NCBI RefSeq assembly: GCF_036327005.1
Contig: NZ_JAUGZK010000009.1
Location: 62,001-126,000, forward strand
Source: Alkalimonas mucilaginosa
GTDB lineage: Bacteria; Pseudomonadota; Gammaproteobacteria; Enterobacterales; Alteromonadaceae
DNA: 64,000 nucleotides
Reading direction: 5' to 3'
Every line of letters begins with the position of its first letter. Position 1 is the first letter of the stretch. The notes below the pieces were generated by a model. The model was not told the origin of the DNA. It saw nothing but the letters and a program-made list of their open reading frames with translations, and did not search any database. Shown here piece after piece: positions 31,641 through 40,556 of the stretch. The position numbers and the translations under genes were made by a program.

Positions 31641-33470
31641 TCAGGCTTGCACGGTAATCAAGCTGCTGTGCTTAGAGAATAAAGTGTCAGGTACTATACC
31701 AAGCTGGCATTCGGCTTGTTCTACGGTAATGCCCTGGGCCACCAGGCGTTCAGTTAATAATGGCATAAATTGCTTAGCCAGTGTCTGTGCCTGGCTTTGC
31801 TCTGTGTAAATCTGCAAGCTTAAACGATTCTCCTGCAAGCGGGCTGTGGCCATCAACTTGCCCAGCTCCAGTAAATCGAAGTGCATGGTGAGTTGCCATA
31901 TACGGGCTTTGTTACCAGTTGCCGACGATGACTCCTCGCGTTGTTCAATTTTTAGTTGTAGCTGAGTGCTTTGTTGCTCCAGTTGAATGGGCAGTTGCAA
32001 CAAAAACTGATTGGGAGTTTGCTGTTGCAATTCAGCACTGGCGAGTTGGCTCTGTTGTATAGCATTGCTGTGGCTTGCTAGTTGACGCAACAGCTGACCA
32101 GCACTTTGCGAGTCCAGCTGTTGCAGCAATGGGGTTAAGCGTTGTCCTGCGCTTTGCAAAGCAGTTGAAGCAGGACGCTGGCTTAATTTACCGAGCAGCA
32201 ATTGAATGGCGATAGCCAGGGTGCCGGCAGCGCTGCTGCTATGTTGTGTTGGTTGCTGCAAGGGATGGAACTGCAGTATGGCCTGGAGGTGCTGTTGTAT
32301 TTGTGCGGCAGGCAGCACCTGCTGTGGTCCGGGTAACTGTTGGCGGATCTGTTGCAACGCTTGTTGTAGCTCTGGCGGAAGTTCTGGCAAACTGGCCAGC
32401 CGAGCGGGACTATCCGCCAGCACGGGCAATAACGAGCGCCAGGCAGCATCCAATAACAGCCGCGCAGTTGGTTGTGGAGCTGAGGCGGGACTCTTCTGCA
32501 AGATACCTTGTTGCCATTGTACAGGGCGGTTAAATGCTTCGGGGGCAAGTATCAGCTTTTGGTCGTATTTGTGATGCGATTGAAACTGCAATTGCCAGTG
32601 CTGAGATTCCTGCTGCAGGGCAATCTGATAGCTACCAGATGGCAGTCGCACTTGTGGCAATGGCATCATCAAGCCACCCAATTGCAGGTATTGTTGCTGC
32701 ATACGGGCAGGTAAAGCATGCTGTTGAATACTCTGTGCCAGACTATGCAGCAATTGCTGCTGCAACTGTGTTGGCAATGTCAGTTGCTGGTAGAGAGGCC
32801 GGGGGCTGGCCTTTGCAATAGCCGGCTCATTTGTACTGCCAGTTGAGAGTGGCATAGCCGCTGGTGCCAGCGCAGATTTTGGTTGTACTTTGGGTTGGAT
32901 ATCAAGAAATAAACTGGGCTCTTGTCCTGTGCCAAGACTGATGCTTGTCTGGACCCGTGCCTGTGGGTGTTGTGCCAAGAGGGATTGAATCGTTCGGTGC
33001 AGTGCATCTGGCAGAGTCAATACCGGGCCTTGTGGAAGCTTGATCTGACTTTGTTGCGGATTGCTAAGAAGCTCTACCACCAACTGTGTTGCCGAACTGA
33101 CAGCTCCTGTTGGAGGGCTGGAGTGGCCGGTATGAGACCAGTTCAGAGCCAGAGTCAGAGCCTGCTGTTGATTCAATGGAAAGCTTTGCAGCGCTTCACC
33201 TTTGGTTTGAATATGAATTTGAATACGGCCATCTGGTAGTTGTTGAAAGCTGGCTTGCATTGGCGTGCCATTGTTGGCTGACATACTTTTGGGCAAGTGT
33301 AGCTGAAGTATTCCCTGGCTGGTTGATAGTTGCAACAAACGGGCACCCTGTACCGGATCGGTCAGCAAAACGCCGTGATAGCTTTTTTCTGGTTGCAATG
33401 TAATAACAGCACTGCTGCTCCGTCCGTTAGCTGCAACCTGTAGTAGCGGCTCAAGTTTGATCGGGTTCAT
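31641..33470 (-). CDS. FliK-like hook-length control domain protein
   Basis: A 609-aa Gln-rich protein, almost exactly the size of FliK at 9933. The C-terminal about 100 residues fit the FliK hook-length domain family (WQLTMHFDLLELGKLMATARLQENRLSLQIYTEQ). The N-terminal about 150 residues look folded rather than ruler-like (VITLQPEKSYHGVLL, LLQLSTSQGILQLHLPK). The frame extends further back to 33728 inside ccmA, but ATG 33470 (MNPIKLEPLL) is the sensible start. It forms a two-gene leftward operon with the FlhB-like gene. Function is unproven; a helper role in export switching is an inference from the pair. Confidence 0.82.
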   Translation of the reverse strand: MNPIKLEPLLQVAANGRSSSAVITLQPEKSYHGVLLTDPVQGARLLQLSTSQGILQLHLPKSMSANNGTPMQASFQQLPDGRIQIHIQTKGEALQSFPLNQQQALTLALNWSHTGHSSPPTGAVSSATQLVVELLSNPQQSQIKLPQGPVLTLPDALHRTIQSLLAQHPQARVQTSISLGTGQEPSLFLDIQPKVQPKSALAPAAMPLSTGSTNEPAIAKASPRPLYQQLTLPTQLQQQLLHSLAQSIQQHALPARMQQQYLQLGGLMMPLPQVRLPSGSYQIALQQESQHWQLQFQSHHKYDQKLILAPEAFNRPVQWQQGILQKSPASAPQPTARLLLDAAWRSLLPVLADSPARLASLPELPPELQQALQQIRQQLPGPQQVLPAAQIQQHLQAILQFHPLQQPTQHSSSAAGTLAIAIQLLLGKLSQRPASTALQSAGQRLTPLLQQLDSQSAGQLLRQLASHSNAIQQSQLASAELQQQTPNQFLLQLPIQLEQQSTQLQLKIEQREESSSATGNKARIWQLTMHFDLLELGKLMATARLQENRLSLQIYTEQSQAQTLAKQFMPLLTERLVAQGITVEQAECQLGIVPDTLFSKHSSLITVQA

Positions 33471-33514
33471 GTTTTTGTCATTTTTACCATGCTTGTGCTG
33501 TCCTGATGCGTTCG

Positions 33515-33539
33515 TATTCCAGTTGGAATATGGTAAGAT
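33515..33539 (+). promoter_or_regulatory. Dyad and candidate -10 in the fliK-like/ccmA intergenic region
   Basis: A perfect inverted repeat TATTCCA-GT-TGGAATA (33515-33530) lies directly before TAAGAT (33534-33539), a plausible -10 for ccmA; a weak -35 (TTCGTA, 33511-33516) is 17 bases upstream. The dyad would sit between the two elements and so could be an operator. The region is only 94 bases and serves both divergent genes. Confidence 0.35.
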
Positions 33540-33564
33540 CCGCGCAAATTTACAGGAGGCCATA

Positions 33565-34191
33565 GTGACCGACTTTCTACGCGCCCGCGGTTTAAGTTGT
33601 ATCCGCCAGGACAGAGTACTGTTCCAAGCGCTTGATCTTGAGTTGTCACCTGGCCAGCTGTTGCAAATACAAGGTAAAAATGGCGCAGGTAAAAGTTCAT
33701 TGTTACGCCTGCTGGCCGGTTTGTCCACTCCGGATGATGGAGAGATCTTATTTCAGGGCCAACCCTTGGCAGTGCAGGCTGAACACTATGCTGCTTCTTT
33801 ATGTTATATCGGCCACCACAGCGGTATTCATGAGCAATTGACAGCAATGGAGAATATCGCTTTTTGGCGGGCGGCTTACCAATTACCCTACAGCGATAGC
33901 ATGCAGCTTTTAGGTTCGCTGGGGCTGGCCGGTTTAGAAGATGTGCCTTGCCGTATGTTATCTGCTGGCCAGCAACGGCGGGTATCCCTGGCCCGTCTTT
34001 GGTTAACCAAAGCTCCTCTATGGATCCTTGATGAGCCTTTTACGGCACTAGATCAGCAAGCCATCCAGCGTTTACAGCAATGCTTTCATCAACACCTGGC
34101 CGCTGAAGGGGCTATTATCGTGACCACGCATCAAGCCTTGAGTCAGGATTTTCCCAGTTTAAGAACTATGGAGCTGGCGTACCGATGGTAA
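33565..34191 (+). CDS. ccmA: Heme exporter ATP-binding protein CcmA
   Basis: A 208-aa ABC ATPase that, with CcmB, CcmC and CcmD, releases heme-loaded CcmE. Walker A is GKNGAGKSS, the ABC signature reads LSAGQQRR and Walker B is LWILDEPFTAL. The frame is open from 33457, but GTG 33565 is preferred: AGGAGG lies five bases ahead and CcmA proteins begin just before such a (V/M)xDFLRARGL segment. It overlaps ccmB by seven bases and opens the cytochrome c maturation operon. Confidence 0.95.
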   Translation: MTDFLRARGLSCIRQDRVLFQALDLELSPGQLLQIQGKNGAGKSSLLRLLAGLSTPDDGEILFQGQPLAVQAEHYAASLCYIGHHSGIHEQLTAMENIAFWRAAYQLPYSDSMQLLGSLGLAGLEDVPCRMLSAGQQRRVSLARLWLTKAPLWILDEPFTALDQQAIQRLQQCFHQHLAAEGAIIVTTHQALSQDFPSLRTMELAYRW

Positions 34192-34844
34192 TGACTTTTT
34201 TACGCCGGGAGCTGGTTTTATTGGGGCGACAGAAAGCTGATTGGCTGAATCCGTTATTGTTTTTTATCATTGTACTGACTTTGTTCCCATTAGGGGTTGG
34301 ACCAGAGCCAAATCAGTTACGTATAATGGCCCCTGGTATTGTATGGATTGCTGCGCTACTCAGTGTATTGTTGGCTGCAGAGCGGTTGTTTCGTGATGAT
34401 TACCGCAATGGCGTGATAGAGCAGTTGGTTGCATCCAGGCAAGGATTGATGGCATTTGTACTGGCAAAAGCTGCCGCAAACTGGTTAAGCACAGGTTTGC
34501 CGCTGGTATTGCTATCGCCTGTTGTTGCTATGTTACTTGGTGTTGAGTCAGCGGCTTTTGTTGCCATGATGCTGACCCTGCTGCTGGGGACACCTTTGCT
34601 GAGTATTCTGAGCGTACTTGGTGCAGCGCTGACTATGTCTGCCGATAAAGGCGGTATTTTACTGGCGTTGCTGATTTTGCCGCTGTATATCCCATTGCTG
34701 ATTTTTGCCAGTGCAGCAATTGAAGCTGCCAGTATGGGGCTACCCTACAGTGGACAACTTGCTATTCTGGTTGCCATGCTTTTTTTAGCGTTGGCTTTGG
34801 TGCCGCTGGCTGTAGCCAGTGCTTTGCGGATTAATGTGAGTTAG
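34185..34844 (+). CDS. ccmB: Heme exporter membrane protein CcmB
   Basis: A 219-aa protein with six hydrophobic segments, the permease partner of CcmA. The family start FLRRELVLLGRQKADWLNPLLFFIIVLTLFPLGVGPEP is clear, and LIILPLYIPLLIFASAAI-type helices follow at the C-terminal half. An ATG at 34191 is an equal alternative start. It stops one base before the ccmC start region. Confidence 0.96.
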   Translation: MVMTFLRRELVLLGRQKADWLNPLLFFIIVLTLFPLGVGPEPNQLRIMAPGIVWIAALLSVLLAAERLFRDDYRNGVIEQLVASRQGLMAFVLAKAAANWLSTGLPLVLLSPVVAMLLGVESAAFVAMMLTLLLGTPLLSILSVLGAALTMSADKGGILLALLILPLYIPLLIFASAAIEAASMGLPYSGQLAILVAMLFLALALVPLAVASALRINVS

Positions 34845-34845
34845 T

Positions 34846-35583
34846 ATGTTTAAATGGTTGCACCCACTTGCTAAACCTGAAACCCTCTACCATTTTTGTG
34901 GGCGTTTGTTCCCCTGGCTGATGCTGTCGGCCGTTTCTATCTTGTTGTTTGGGAATATATGGGGGCTAGTGTTTGCTCCACCGGATTACCAGCAGTTTGA
35001 TACAGTTCGTATTATTTACATCCATGTTCCCGCTGCTTTGCTGTCTATGAGCACCTATACCATGATGGCGATTGCCGCTTTTATTGCATTGGTTTGGCAG
35101 GTCAAAGTGGCGCAGTGGTCTGTGTTGGCCATTGCTCCTATTGGTGCCGTCTTTACCGCAATCTCTTTACTTACTGGCATGGCCTGGGGTAAACCGATGT
35201 GGGGTACCTGGTGGGAGTGGGATGCGCGCTTAACTTCACAATTAATTTTGTTGTTTCTCTACCTTGGTGTGATCGCTCTCTATGGCGCTTTTTCTGATCG
35301 TCAGACTGGCGGCAAGGTCGCGTCTTTGCTAGCGCTGATTGGCATTGTGAATGTACCGATTATTCATTTTTCGGTAGAGTGGTGGAATACCCTGCATCAG
35401 GGAGCGAGCATCACTAAGTTTGATAGTCCGTCAGTGCATCCAAGCATGCTGTGGCCCTTGTTGATTAGCTTGCTGGGTTTCTACCTGCTGATGCTGGCTT
35501 TAGTTTGCCTGCGTTTGCGCACTGCTATTTTAGAACATGAGCAGCATCGCCCCTGGGTTCGGTCCACACTGGGAGGACACTAA
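34846..35583 (+). CDS. ccmC: Heme-handling protein CcmC
   Basis: A 245-aa six-helix membrane protein that loads heme onto CcmE. The tryptophan-rich WWD segment is present (GKPMWGTWWEWDARLTSQLILLFLYLG), and His residues in IHVPAALLS and IHFSVEWWNTLHQG fit the heme ligands. The stop shares one base with the ccmD start. Confidence 0.97.
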   Translation: MFKWLHPLAKPETLYHFCGRLFPWLMLSAVSILLFGNIWGLVFAPPDYQQFDTVRIIYIHVPAALLSMSTYTMMAIAAFIALVWQVKVAQWSVLAIAPIGAVFTAISLLTGMAWGKPMWGTWWEWDARLTSQLILLFLYLGVIALYGAFSDRQTGGKVASLLALIGIVNVPIIHFSVEWWNTLHQGASITKFDSPSVHPSMLWPLLISLLGFYLLMLALVCLRLRTAILEHEQHRPWVRSTLGGH

Positions 35584-35786
35584 TGCAGTTTGATAGTTTC
35601 AGTGATTTTCTGGCCATGGGGGGCTACGGCTTTTTCATTTGGTTAGCATATGGTTTGACCTATGGTTTATTGATTGGCCTGGTCGGTTACTGTTTCTGGG
35701 AAATGAAGGCCTTTCATCAGAGCTTTCGCCAGAAGTTGGCGCGGGCACAACGCATTAAGCAGTATCAGGAGACTGAACATCCATGA
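35583..35786 (+). CDS. ccmD: Small heme-maturation membrane protein CcmD
   Basis: A 67-aa protein with one membrane helix (about residues 17-40) and a basic cytoplasmic tail. CcmD stabilises the CcmABC-CcmE complex. The start FDSFSDFLAMGGYGFFIWLAYGLT is typical. It overlaps both neighbours, by one base with ccmC and by four with ccmE. Confidence 0.94.
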   Translation: MQFDSFSDFLAMGGYGFFIWLAYGLTYGLLIGLVGYCFWEMKAFHQSFRQKLARAQRIKQYQETEHP

Positions 35787-36274
35787 ATGCACGACGACAG
35801 AAACGGTTGTGGTCCATCGTAGCAATGTTAGCTTTGGTAGCCGGCTCCATAGGTGCTATGTTGTACGCGCTGCAGCAAAACATCAATTTATTCTATACCC
35901 CCACCCAGTTGGTCGAGGGGATAGGTGCAGATAAAATTCGGCCAGAAATAGGCCAGCGCTTGCGTATTGGTGGCGTGGTGGTTGAAGGCTCGGTGGTTCG
36001 TGATCCGGATTCCTTGCTGGTGCGCTTTGATCTGGTCGATACCGGCCCAACCGTGACGGTAGAATACAACGGCATTTTGCCGGACTTGTTTCGTGAAGGG
36101 CAAGGCATCGTAGCACAAGGCCATCTGGTTGAAGAGCGCTTGATTCGTGCGTCGGAAGTACTGGCCAAGCACGATGAAGAATATATGCCGCCCGAAGTGG
36201 CCAAAGCCTTAAAAGGTATCAAGCACGTGCCGCCATCGCAGCAAACTGCGACTGAGTCAGCAGGGGGTTACTGA
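35783..36274 (+). CDS. ccmE: Heme chaperone CcmE
   Basis: A 163-aa periplasmic heme carrier held by an N-terminal membrane helix (about residues 9-30). Heme is bound covalently through H130, with Y134 nearby (LAKHDEEYMPPEV), the same positions as in E. coli. The OB-fold patterns RIGGVVVEGSV and VEYNGILPDLFREGQGIV are present. It overlaps ccmF by one base. Confidence 0.97.
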   Translation: MNARRQKRLWSIVAMLALVAGSIGAMLYALQQNINLFYTPTQLVEGIGADKIRPEIGQRLRIGGVVVEGSVVRDPDSLLVRFDLVDTGPTVTVEYNGILPDLFREGQGIVAQGHLVEERLIRASEVLAKHDEEYMPPEVAKALKGIKHVPPSQQTATESAGGY

Positions 36275-38274
36275 TGATCCCTGAACTTGGCCAACTGGCA
36301 CTGACTTTCTCTTTTGCTTTGTCTTTGTTACTGGGGGTGGTGCCGCTGTGTGGCAGTTACACCGGTAATGAACGAGCGTTGATGCTTGGTAAGCCCTTAG
36401 CCCTGGCAGCCGCTTTGTTTGCTGGCCTGGCTTTTGTAGCGCTGAGCTATGCTTTTTACACCGATGATTTTACGGTGATCAATGTTGCCTCCAATTCAAG
36501 CTCGGTATTGCCTTGGTATTACAAGCTTACTGCAACCTGGGGCTCTCATGAAGGCTCCATGTTGCTTTGGGTATGGATCCTAACATTATGGACCGCCGCG
36601 GTTGCCTTGTTTTCAAAGCAACTGCCGCTTTTAATGCAAGGGCGGATTTTAGGCATTATGGGCTGGATTGGCGTTGGTTTTATTGCCTTCTCACTCTTTA
36701 TGTCCAATGCTTTTGAACGTAGCCTGCCGTACTTCCCGGTGGAGGGCAATGATCTGAACCCGCTGCTGCAGGATTTTGGCATGATCATTCATCCGCCTTT
36801 GCTGTATATGGGTTATGTTGGTTTTGCAGTATCTTTTGCCTTTGCCATTGCTGCCTTGCTTGGCGGCAAATTTGATAGCACCTGGGCGCGTTGGGCTCGG
36901 CCATGGACGTTAGCAGCCTGGATGTTTCTCACGCTCGGTATCATGCTTGGCAGTTGGTGGGCTTACAAAGAGCTGGGGTGGGGCGGTTGGTGGTTCTGGG
37001 ACCCGGTAGAGAATGCCTCCTTTATGCCCTGGTTGGTTGGCACAGCCCTTATTCATACGCTGGCAGTGACAGAAAAGCGGGGAACCTTTAAATCCTGGAC
37101 CGTGCTGCTGGCACTGGCTACTTTTTCACTTAGTTTACTGGGTGCTTTTTTAGTTCGTTCCGGTGTGCTGGTATCGGTGCATTCTTTTGCTACCGATCCA
37201 AGTCGTGGTATGTTCCTGTTGGTGTTTTTGCTGATTGTCATCGGTGGCTCTTTGCTGCTTTATGCGCTGCGGATGCGCTCAGTTCGCAGCCAGGCACGGT
37301 ATCAACTGTTTTCCCGTGAAGTCATGCTGTGGGGCAACAATGTCTTTATGCTAACTGCCACCTTGGTGGTGTTTTTGGGCACTCTGCTGCCATTGTTCCA
37401 TCAGGAGCTGGGCCTTGGATCCATTTCCATTGGGGAACCTTTCTTTGATGCGATGTTCTTTTATCTGACCATCCCATTTAGCTTGCTGCTTGGGCTTGGC
37501 CCCTGGGTACGTTGGAAACAGCAAAAGTGGCAGCCACTAATACCACCTCTGGCAATGGTTGCCGTAGCTGCATTGATGGTCGCGGTTGGTCTGATGGCAG
37601 CGACGCAATCGGTACAAGCCAATGTTGCTTTGCTTGGCTTGTTGCTCGGGGCCTGGGTTGGTATGTCGGCTTTGGGCGAGGTTGGGCAGCGAATTCGTCA
37701 GTTTGGGCAGGGGTTGGCTGGTATTCGTAAGCTTAGTGCCAGCCATTATGGCATGACTACAGCACACATTGGTTTTGCGGTGTTGGTGATTGGTATTGCC
37801 ATGACCACCACCTACAGTGTCGAGCGAGATGTACGGATGCAGGTAGGCGATACCGTCACTTTATCTGGCTATGAATTCACCTTGCTCGATCTGTACAAGC
37901 TGGATGGACCTAACTATGGTGGTGAAGCGGCTGATCTTAAAGTGGAACGGGATGGTCGTTTTATCACCAACCTGCATGCTGAAAAGCGTTTTTACACCAT
38001 TCAGCGCACGGTGATGACCGAAGCCGCGATCCATGCCCGTTTAAGCCGGGATCTTTATGTCTCCTTAGGCGAAGCTCTACCGGGAGATGCCTGGTCGTTT
38101 AAAGTGCAGGTCAAACCCTTTGTCCGTTGGATCTGGTTGGGTGGCTTGCTGATGGCCATAGGGGCAACCTGGTCTTTGCTGGATGTGCGCTATCGCCGTA
38201 AAGTATTGCGCCGGGACACTGTGCCTCAGGCCGGTGAGCTGTCAGATAAGCACAAGGAGCTGGCCCATGCGTAA
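36274..38274 (+). CDS. ccmF: Cytochrome c heme lyase subunit CcmF
   Basis: A 666-aa integral membrane protein of the heme ligation complex. The WWD domain is intact (GSWWAYKELGWGGWWFWDPVENASFMPWL), with flanking His in GSHEGSMLLW and IIHPPLLYMGYVG. About 14-15 hydrophobic segments are seen. The last eight bases overlap ccmG. Confidence 0.97.
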   Translation: MIPELGQLALTFSFALSLLLGVVPLCGSYTGNERALMLGKPLALAAALFAGLAFVALSYAFYTDDFTVINVASNSSSVLPWYYKLTATWGSHEGSMLLWVWILTLWTAAVALFSKQLPLLMQGRILGIMGWIGVGFIAFSLFMSNAFERSLPYFPVEGNDLNPLLQDFGMIIHPPLLYMGYVGFAVSFAFAIAALLGGKFDSTWARWARPWTLAAWMFLTLGIMLGSWWAYKELGWGGWWFWDPVENASFMPWLVGTALIHTLAVTEKRGTFKSWTVLLALATFSLSLLGAFLVRSGVLVSVHSFATDPSRGMFLLVFLLIVIGGSLLLYALRMRSVRSQARYQLFSREVMLWGNNVFMLTATLVVFLGTLLPLFHQELGLGSISIGEPFFDAMFFYLTIPFSLLLGLGPWVRWKQQKWQPLIPPLAMVAVAALMVAVGLMAATQSVQANVALLGLLLGAWVGMSALGEVGQRIRQFGQGLAGIRKLSASHYGMTTAHIGFAVLVIGIAMTTTYSVERDVRMQVGDTVTLSGYEFTLLDLYKLDGPNYGGEAADLKVERDGRFITNLHAEKRFYTIQRTVMTEAAIHARLSRDLYVSLGEALPGDAWSFKVQVKPFVRWIWLGGLLMAIGATWSLLDVRYRRKVLRRDTVPQAGELSDKHKELAHA

Positions 38275-38866
38275 ATGGTTGTTCTTTGCGCCACTGGCAA
38301 TTTTTCTGGGGGTCTCGGTGTTTTTATTCACCGGTTTGTTTTCCGATCCCTGGACCAGAGACTCAGTTTTACTAAACCGGCCTTTGCCCGAGTTTGACTT
38401 GCCGGATTTAATGCAACCCGAACAGCGTTGGAATCGCGAGTTGCTCACCGGCGAACCTTTTTTACTGAGTGTTTGGGGCGTCTGGTGCCCGACTTGTAAA
38501 GCTCAGTTAGGTTTTATGACTGAACTGAAAGAGCAAGGCATCAAGGTCGTTGGCTTGTATTATCCTTTACCCGTCGATCCAGCCTTTGGCGATCACTTCA
38601 GCCTGGGGCAATTGCAGCGGGATGTGCAGCGTGAGCTGGCTTACTTTGGCAATCCCTATCAGTTCAATATCCTGGACGAAAACCGTCGTTTATCATTGGA
38701 TCTAGGGGTGTCGGGTTCACCTGAAACGTTCCTGGTGGATGCAACGGGTAAAATTCGTATGCACCATGTTGGTGATATCAATCCACGGGTATGGCGGCAA
38801 AAATTTGAGCCTGCGCTTGAGCAATTACAGCAGACAAGTCTGGTTCAGTTGGGAGCTCAACCATGA
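38267..38866 (+). CDS. ccmG: Thiol:disulfide interchange protein CcmG (DsbE)
   Basis: A 199-aa membrane-anchored thioredoxin-like protein that reduces apocytochrome c. One N-terminal helix (about residues 3-24) precedes the thioredoxin fold with the active site WCPTC, C74 and C77, and cis-proline segment GVSGSPETFLVD. ATG 38267 is chosen because AAGGAG lies before it; an earlier in-frame ATG (38183) lies deep inside ccmF. Confidence 0.96.
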   Translation: MRKWLFFAPLAIFLGVSVFLFTGLFSDPWTRDSVLLNRPLPEFDLPDLMQPEQRWNRELLTGEPFLLSVWGVWCPTCKAQLGFMTELKEQGIKVVGLYYPLPVDPAFGDHFSLGQLQRDVQRELAYFGNPYQFNILDENRRLSLDLGVSGSPETFLVDATGKIRMHHVGDINPRVWRQKFEPALEQLQQTSLVQLGAQP

Positions 38867-39318
38867 GCCGCTTAGTCATACTTTTGATGCTGTTTTGCAG
38901 TCTGCCACTTTGGGCTGGTCAGGAAATTCTGCCATTTGAAGATGACGCTAAGCGGCAACTCTATCAGGAGCTGGTGCAACAACTTCGCTGTCCACAGTGT
39001 CAGAATCAGAATATTGCGGATTCCAATGCCGTGGTATCGATTGATATGCGCACTAAAACTTACGAGCTGGTGCAGCAAGGGCACACAAAGCAAGAGGTCA
39101 TTGAGTTTATGGTCGACCGCTACGGTAACTTTGTGCATTACAGCCCACCACTAAATCCGCTGACGATCCTGCTGTGGGTGTTACCTGTGTTGCTGTTGGC
39201 CCTGATGCTGTGGTACATGCTGCGCCGCCGACAAATCGTACAAACTCCTGAGGTATCCAATCCGGCGCTGGAGCGGGAACTGGATGCCATTATCGACGCT
39301 TACCGGAGTAAAAAATAA
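38863..39318 (+). CDS. ccmH: Cytochrome c maturation protein CcmH (CcmL-type domain)
   Basis: A 151-aa periplasmic-facing thiol protein. A signal peptide (residues 1-19) is followed by the LRCPQCQNQNI motif with C43 and C46, which handles the apocytochrome CXXCH thiols. A C-terminal membrane helix lies at about residues 100-125. It corresponds to the N-terminal half of E. coli CcmH; the C-terminal TPR half is the separate next gene. It overlaps that gene by one base. Confidence 0.95.
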   Translation: MSRLVILLMLFCSLPLWAGQEILPFEDDAKRQLYQELVQQLRCPQCQNQNIADSNAVVSIDMRTKTYELVQQGHTKQEVIEFMVDRYGNFVHYSPPLNPLTILLWVLPVLLLALMLWYMLRRRQIVQTPEVSNPALERELDAIIDAYRSKK

Positions 39319-40523
39319 TGATCTGGCAGTTAGTAGTGGGGGCAGTGCTGATGCTGGCCCTTAGTATTGTATTTCTTGCCTGGCCTCGTACTGTCAGGGC
39401 TGGTGAGCAGCAAACTCCGGCGCAATTGTTTGCTGAACGGATGGATTTGTTGGCTTCAGCGCGCGATGCCGGCGAGCTGGCAGAGCAAGACTTTGACAGT
39501 GCAGCCAATGAGTTGAAGCAGCAATTTCTGGAGCAAGAAGCCAGAGCAATGGAACTGAAAGCCTCTCACAGCAGTTGGCGTTGGTACGGTGGTTTAAGTG
39601 CTGCTCTGGTCTTGATGGTTGCTGGTATTTACAGTTGGAACGGTCATTACCGTGAGCTTGCCGATTGGCAACTGGCTCAGCAAAAGTTACCTGAATACGG
39701 TGAGCGTGCTTTGTTGGAGCGTGGCGAACCCCTGAGCGAGCAAGAACTGGCCCGCTTTGGTTTGGCTCTTCGTACCAAGCTGGCACGGGATGGCGATGAT
39801 GCGGCAGCCTGGTTCTTGTTGGGGCGTATCTGGTTGTCGCAAGGTTTTATGCTGGATGCCATTGATGCTTTTGAAAAAGCCCTGCAGATGACTCCCAACC
39901 GGCCAGCGCTTTTGATCAGCTACAGCCAGGCTCTGTTAGTGGTTGGGGGCGATGATAAGCTGGCTAAAGCAGGTCGTGCTTTAGCGCGGGCCTTAACGGC
40001 TGAGCCGGATAATCTGGACGCTTTGTCCTTACTGGCTTATGTCGCTTATGAAAAAGGCGATATGACAGAGGCTGCCGCAGCCTGGACCATCTTACTTGAC
40101 CGCTTGCCAACTAGCGATCCGCGCTATGCGGTGGTGCTGGAAAAATTGCAGGAGTTAGGACATGAAGTTAGTGCCCGGCAAGAGCGTGTGGTGCTCTTAA
40201 CGCTGGATGTAGATCAGACGTTACGACAACAGTATCCAGATGCCAGTGTCTTTGTATTTGTCCGTCAGCCCGATGGCCCGGCCTTGCCCGTAGCCGCACA
40301 ACGTATTCCGGTACCTGCTGGAGAACTGCAATTAATGTTAACTGAAGAGATGGCAATGCAGCCAGGCTGGACTTTGGCCAGTATTGATGATGTGGAAGTC
40401 GTGGCTCGTTTCTCTCCTAGTGGTACCGTCGATGATCGACAAGGTAGTTTTGAGGTGGTTTCAGCACCACAGTTATTCAATGATGGTAAAGTGCAGGTAT
40501 CGTTACGGCTACAGGCTGATTAG
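39318..40523 (+). CDS. ccmI: Cytochrome c maturation TPR protein CcmI
   Basis: A 401-aa protein that presents apocytochrome c to the heme lyase. Two membrane helices (about residues 3-21 and 93-111) bracket a cytoplasmic loop with a coiled coil. The periplasmic part has TPR repeats (AWFLLGRIWLSQGFMLDAIDAFEKALQMTPNRP, then LDALSLLAYVAYEKGDMTEAAAAW). The last about 120 residues form a beta-rich domain as in other CcmI. It closes the ccm operon. Confidence 0.93.
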   Translation: MIWQLVVGAVLMLALSIVFLAWPRTVRAGEQQTPAQLFAERMDLLASARDAGELAEQDFDSAANELKQQFLEQEARAMELKASHSSWRWYGGLSAALVLMVAGIYSWNGHYRELADWQLAQQKLPEYGERALLERGEPLSEQELARFGLALRTKLARDGDDAAAWFLLGRIWLSQGFMLDAIDAFEKALQMTPNRPALLISYSQALLVVGGDDKLAKAGRALARALTAEPDNLDALSLLAYVAYEKGDMTEAAAAWTILLDRLPTSDPRYAVVLEKLQELGHEVSARQERVVLLTLDVDQTLRQQYPDASVFVFVRQPDGPALPVAAQRIPVPAGELQLMLTEEMAMQPGWTLASIDDVEVVARFSPSGTVDDRQGSFEVVSAPQLFNDGKVQVSLRLQAD

Positions 40524-40556
40524 TTGTGTAGCCAGGTGAAGAAAAGAGGACAGATC

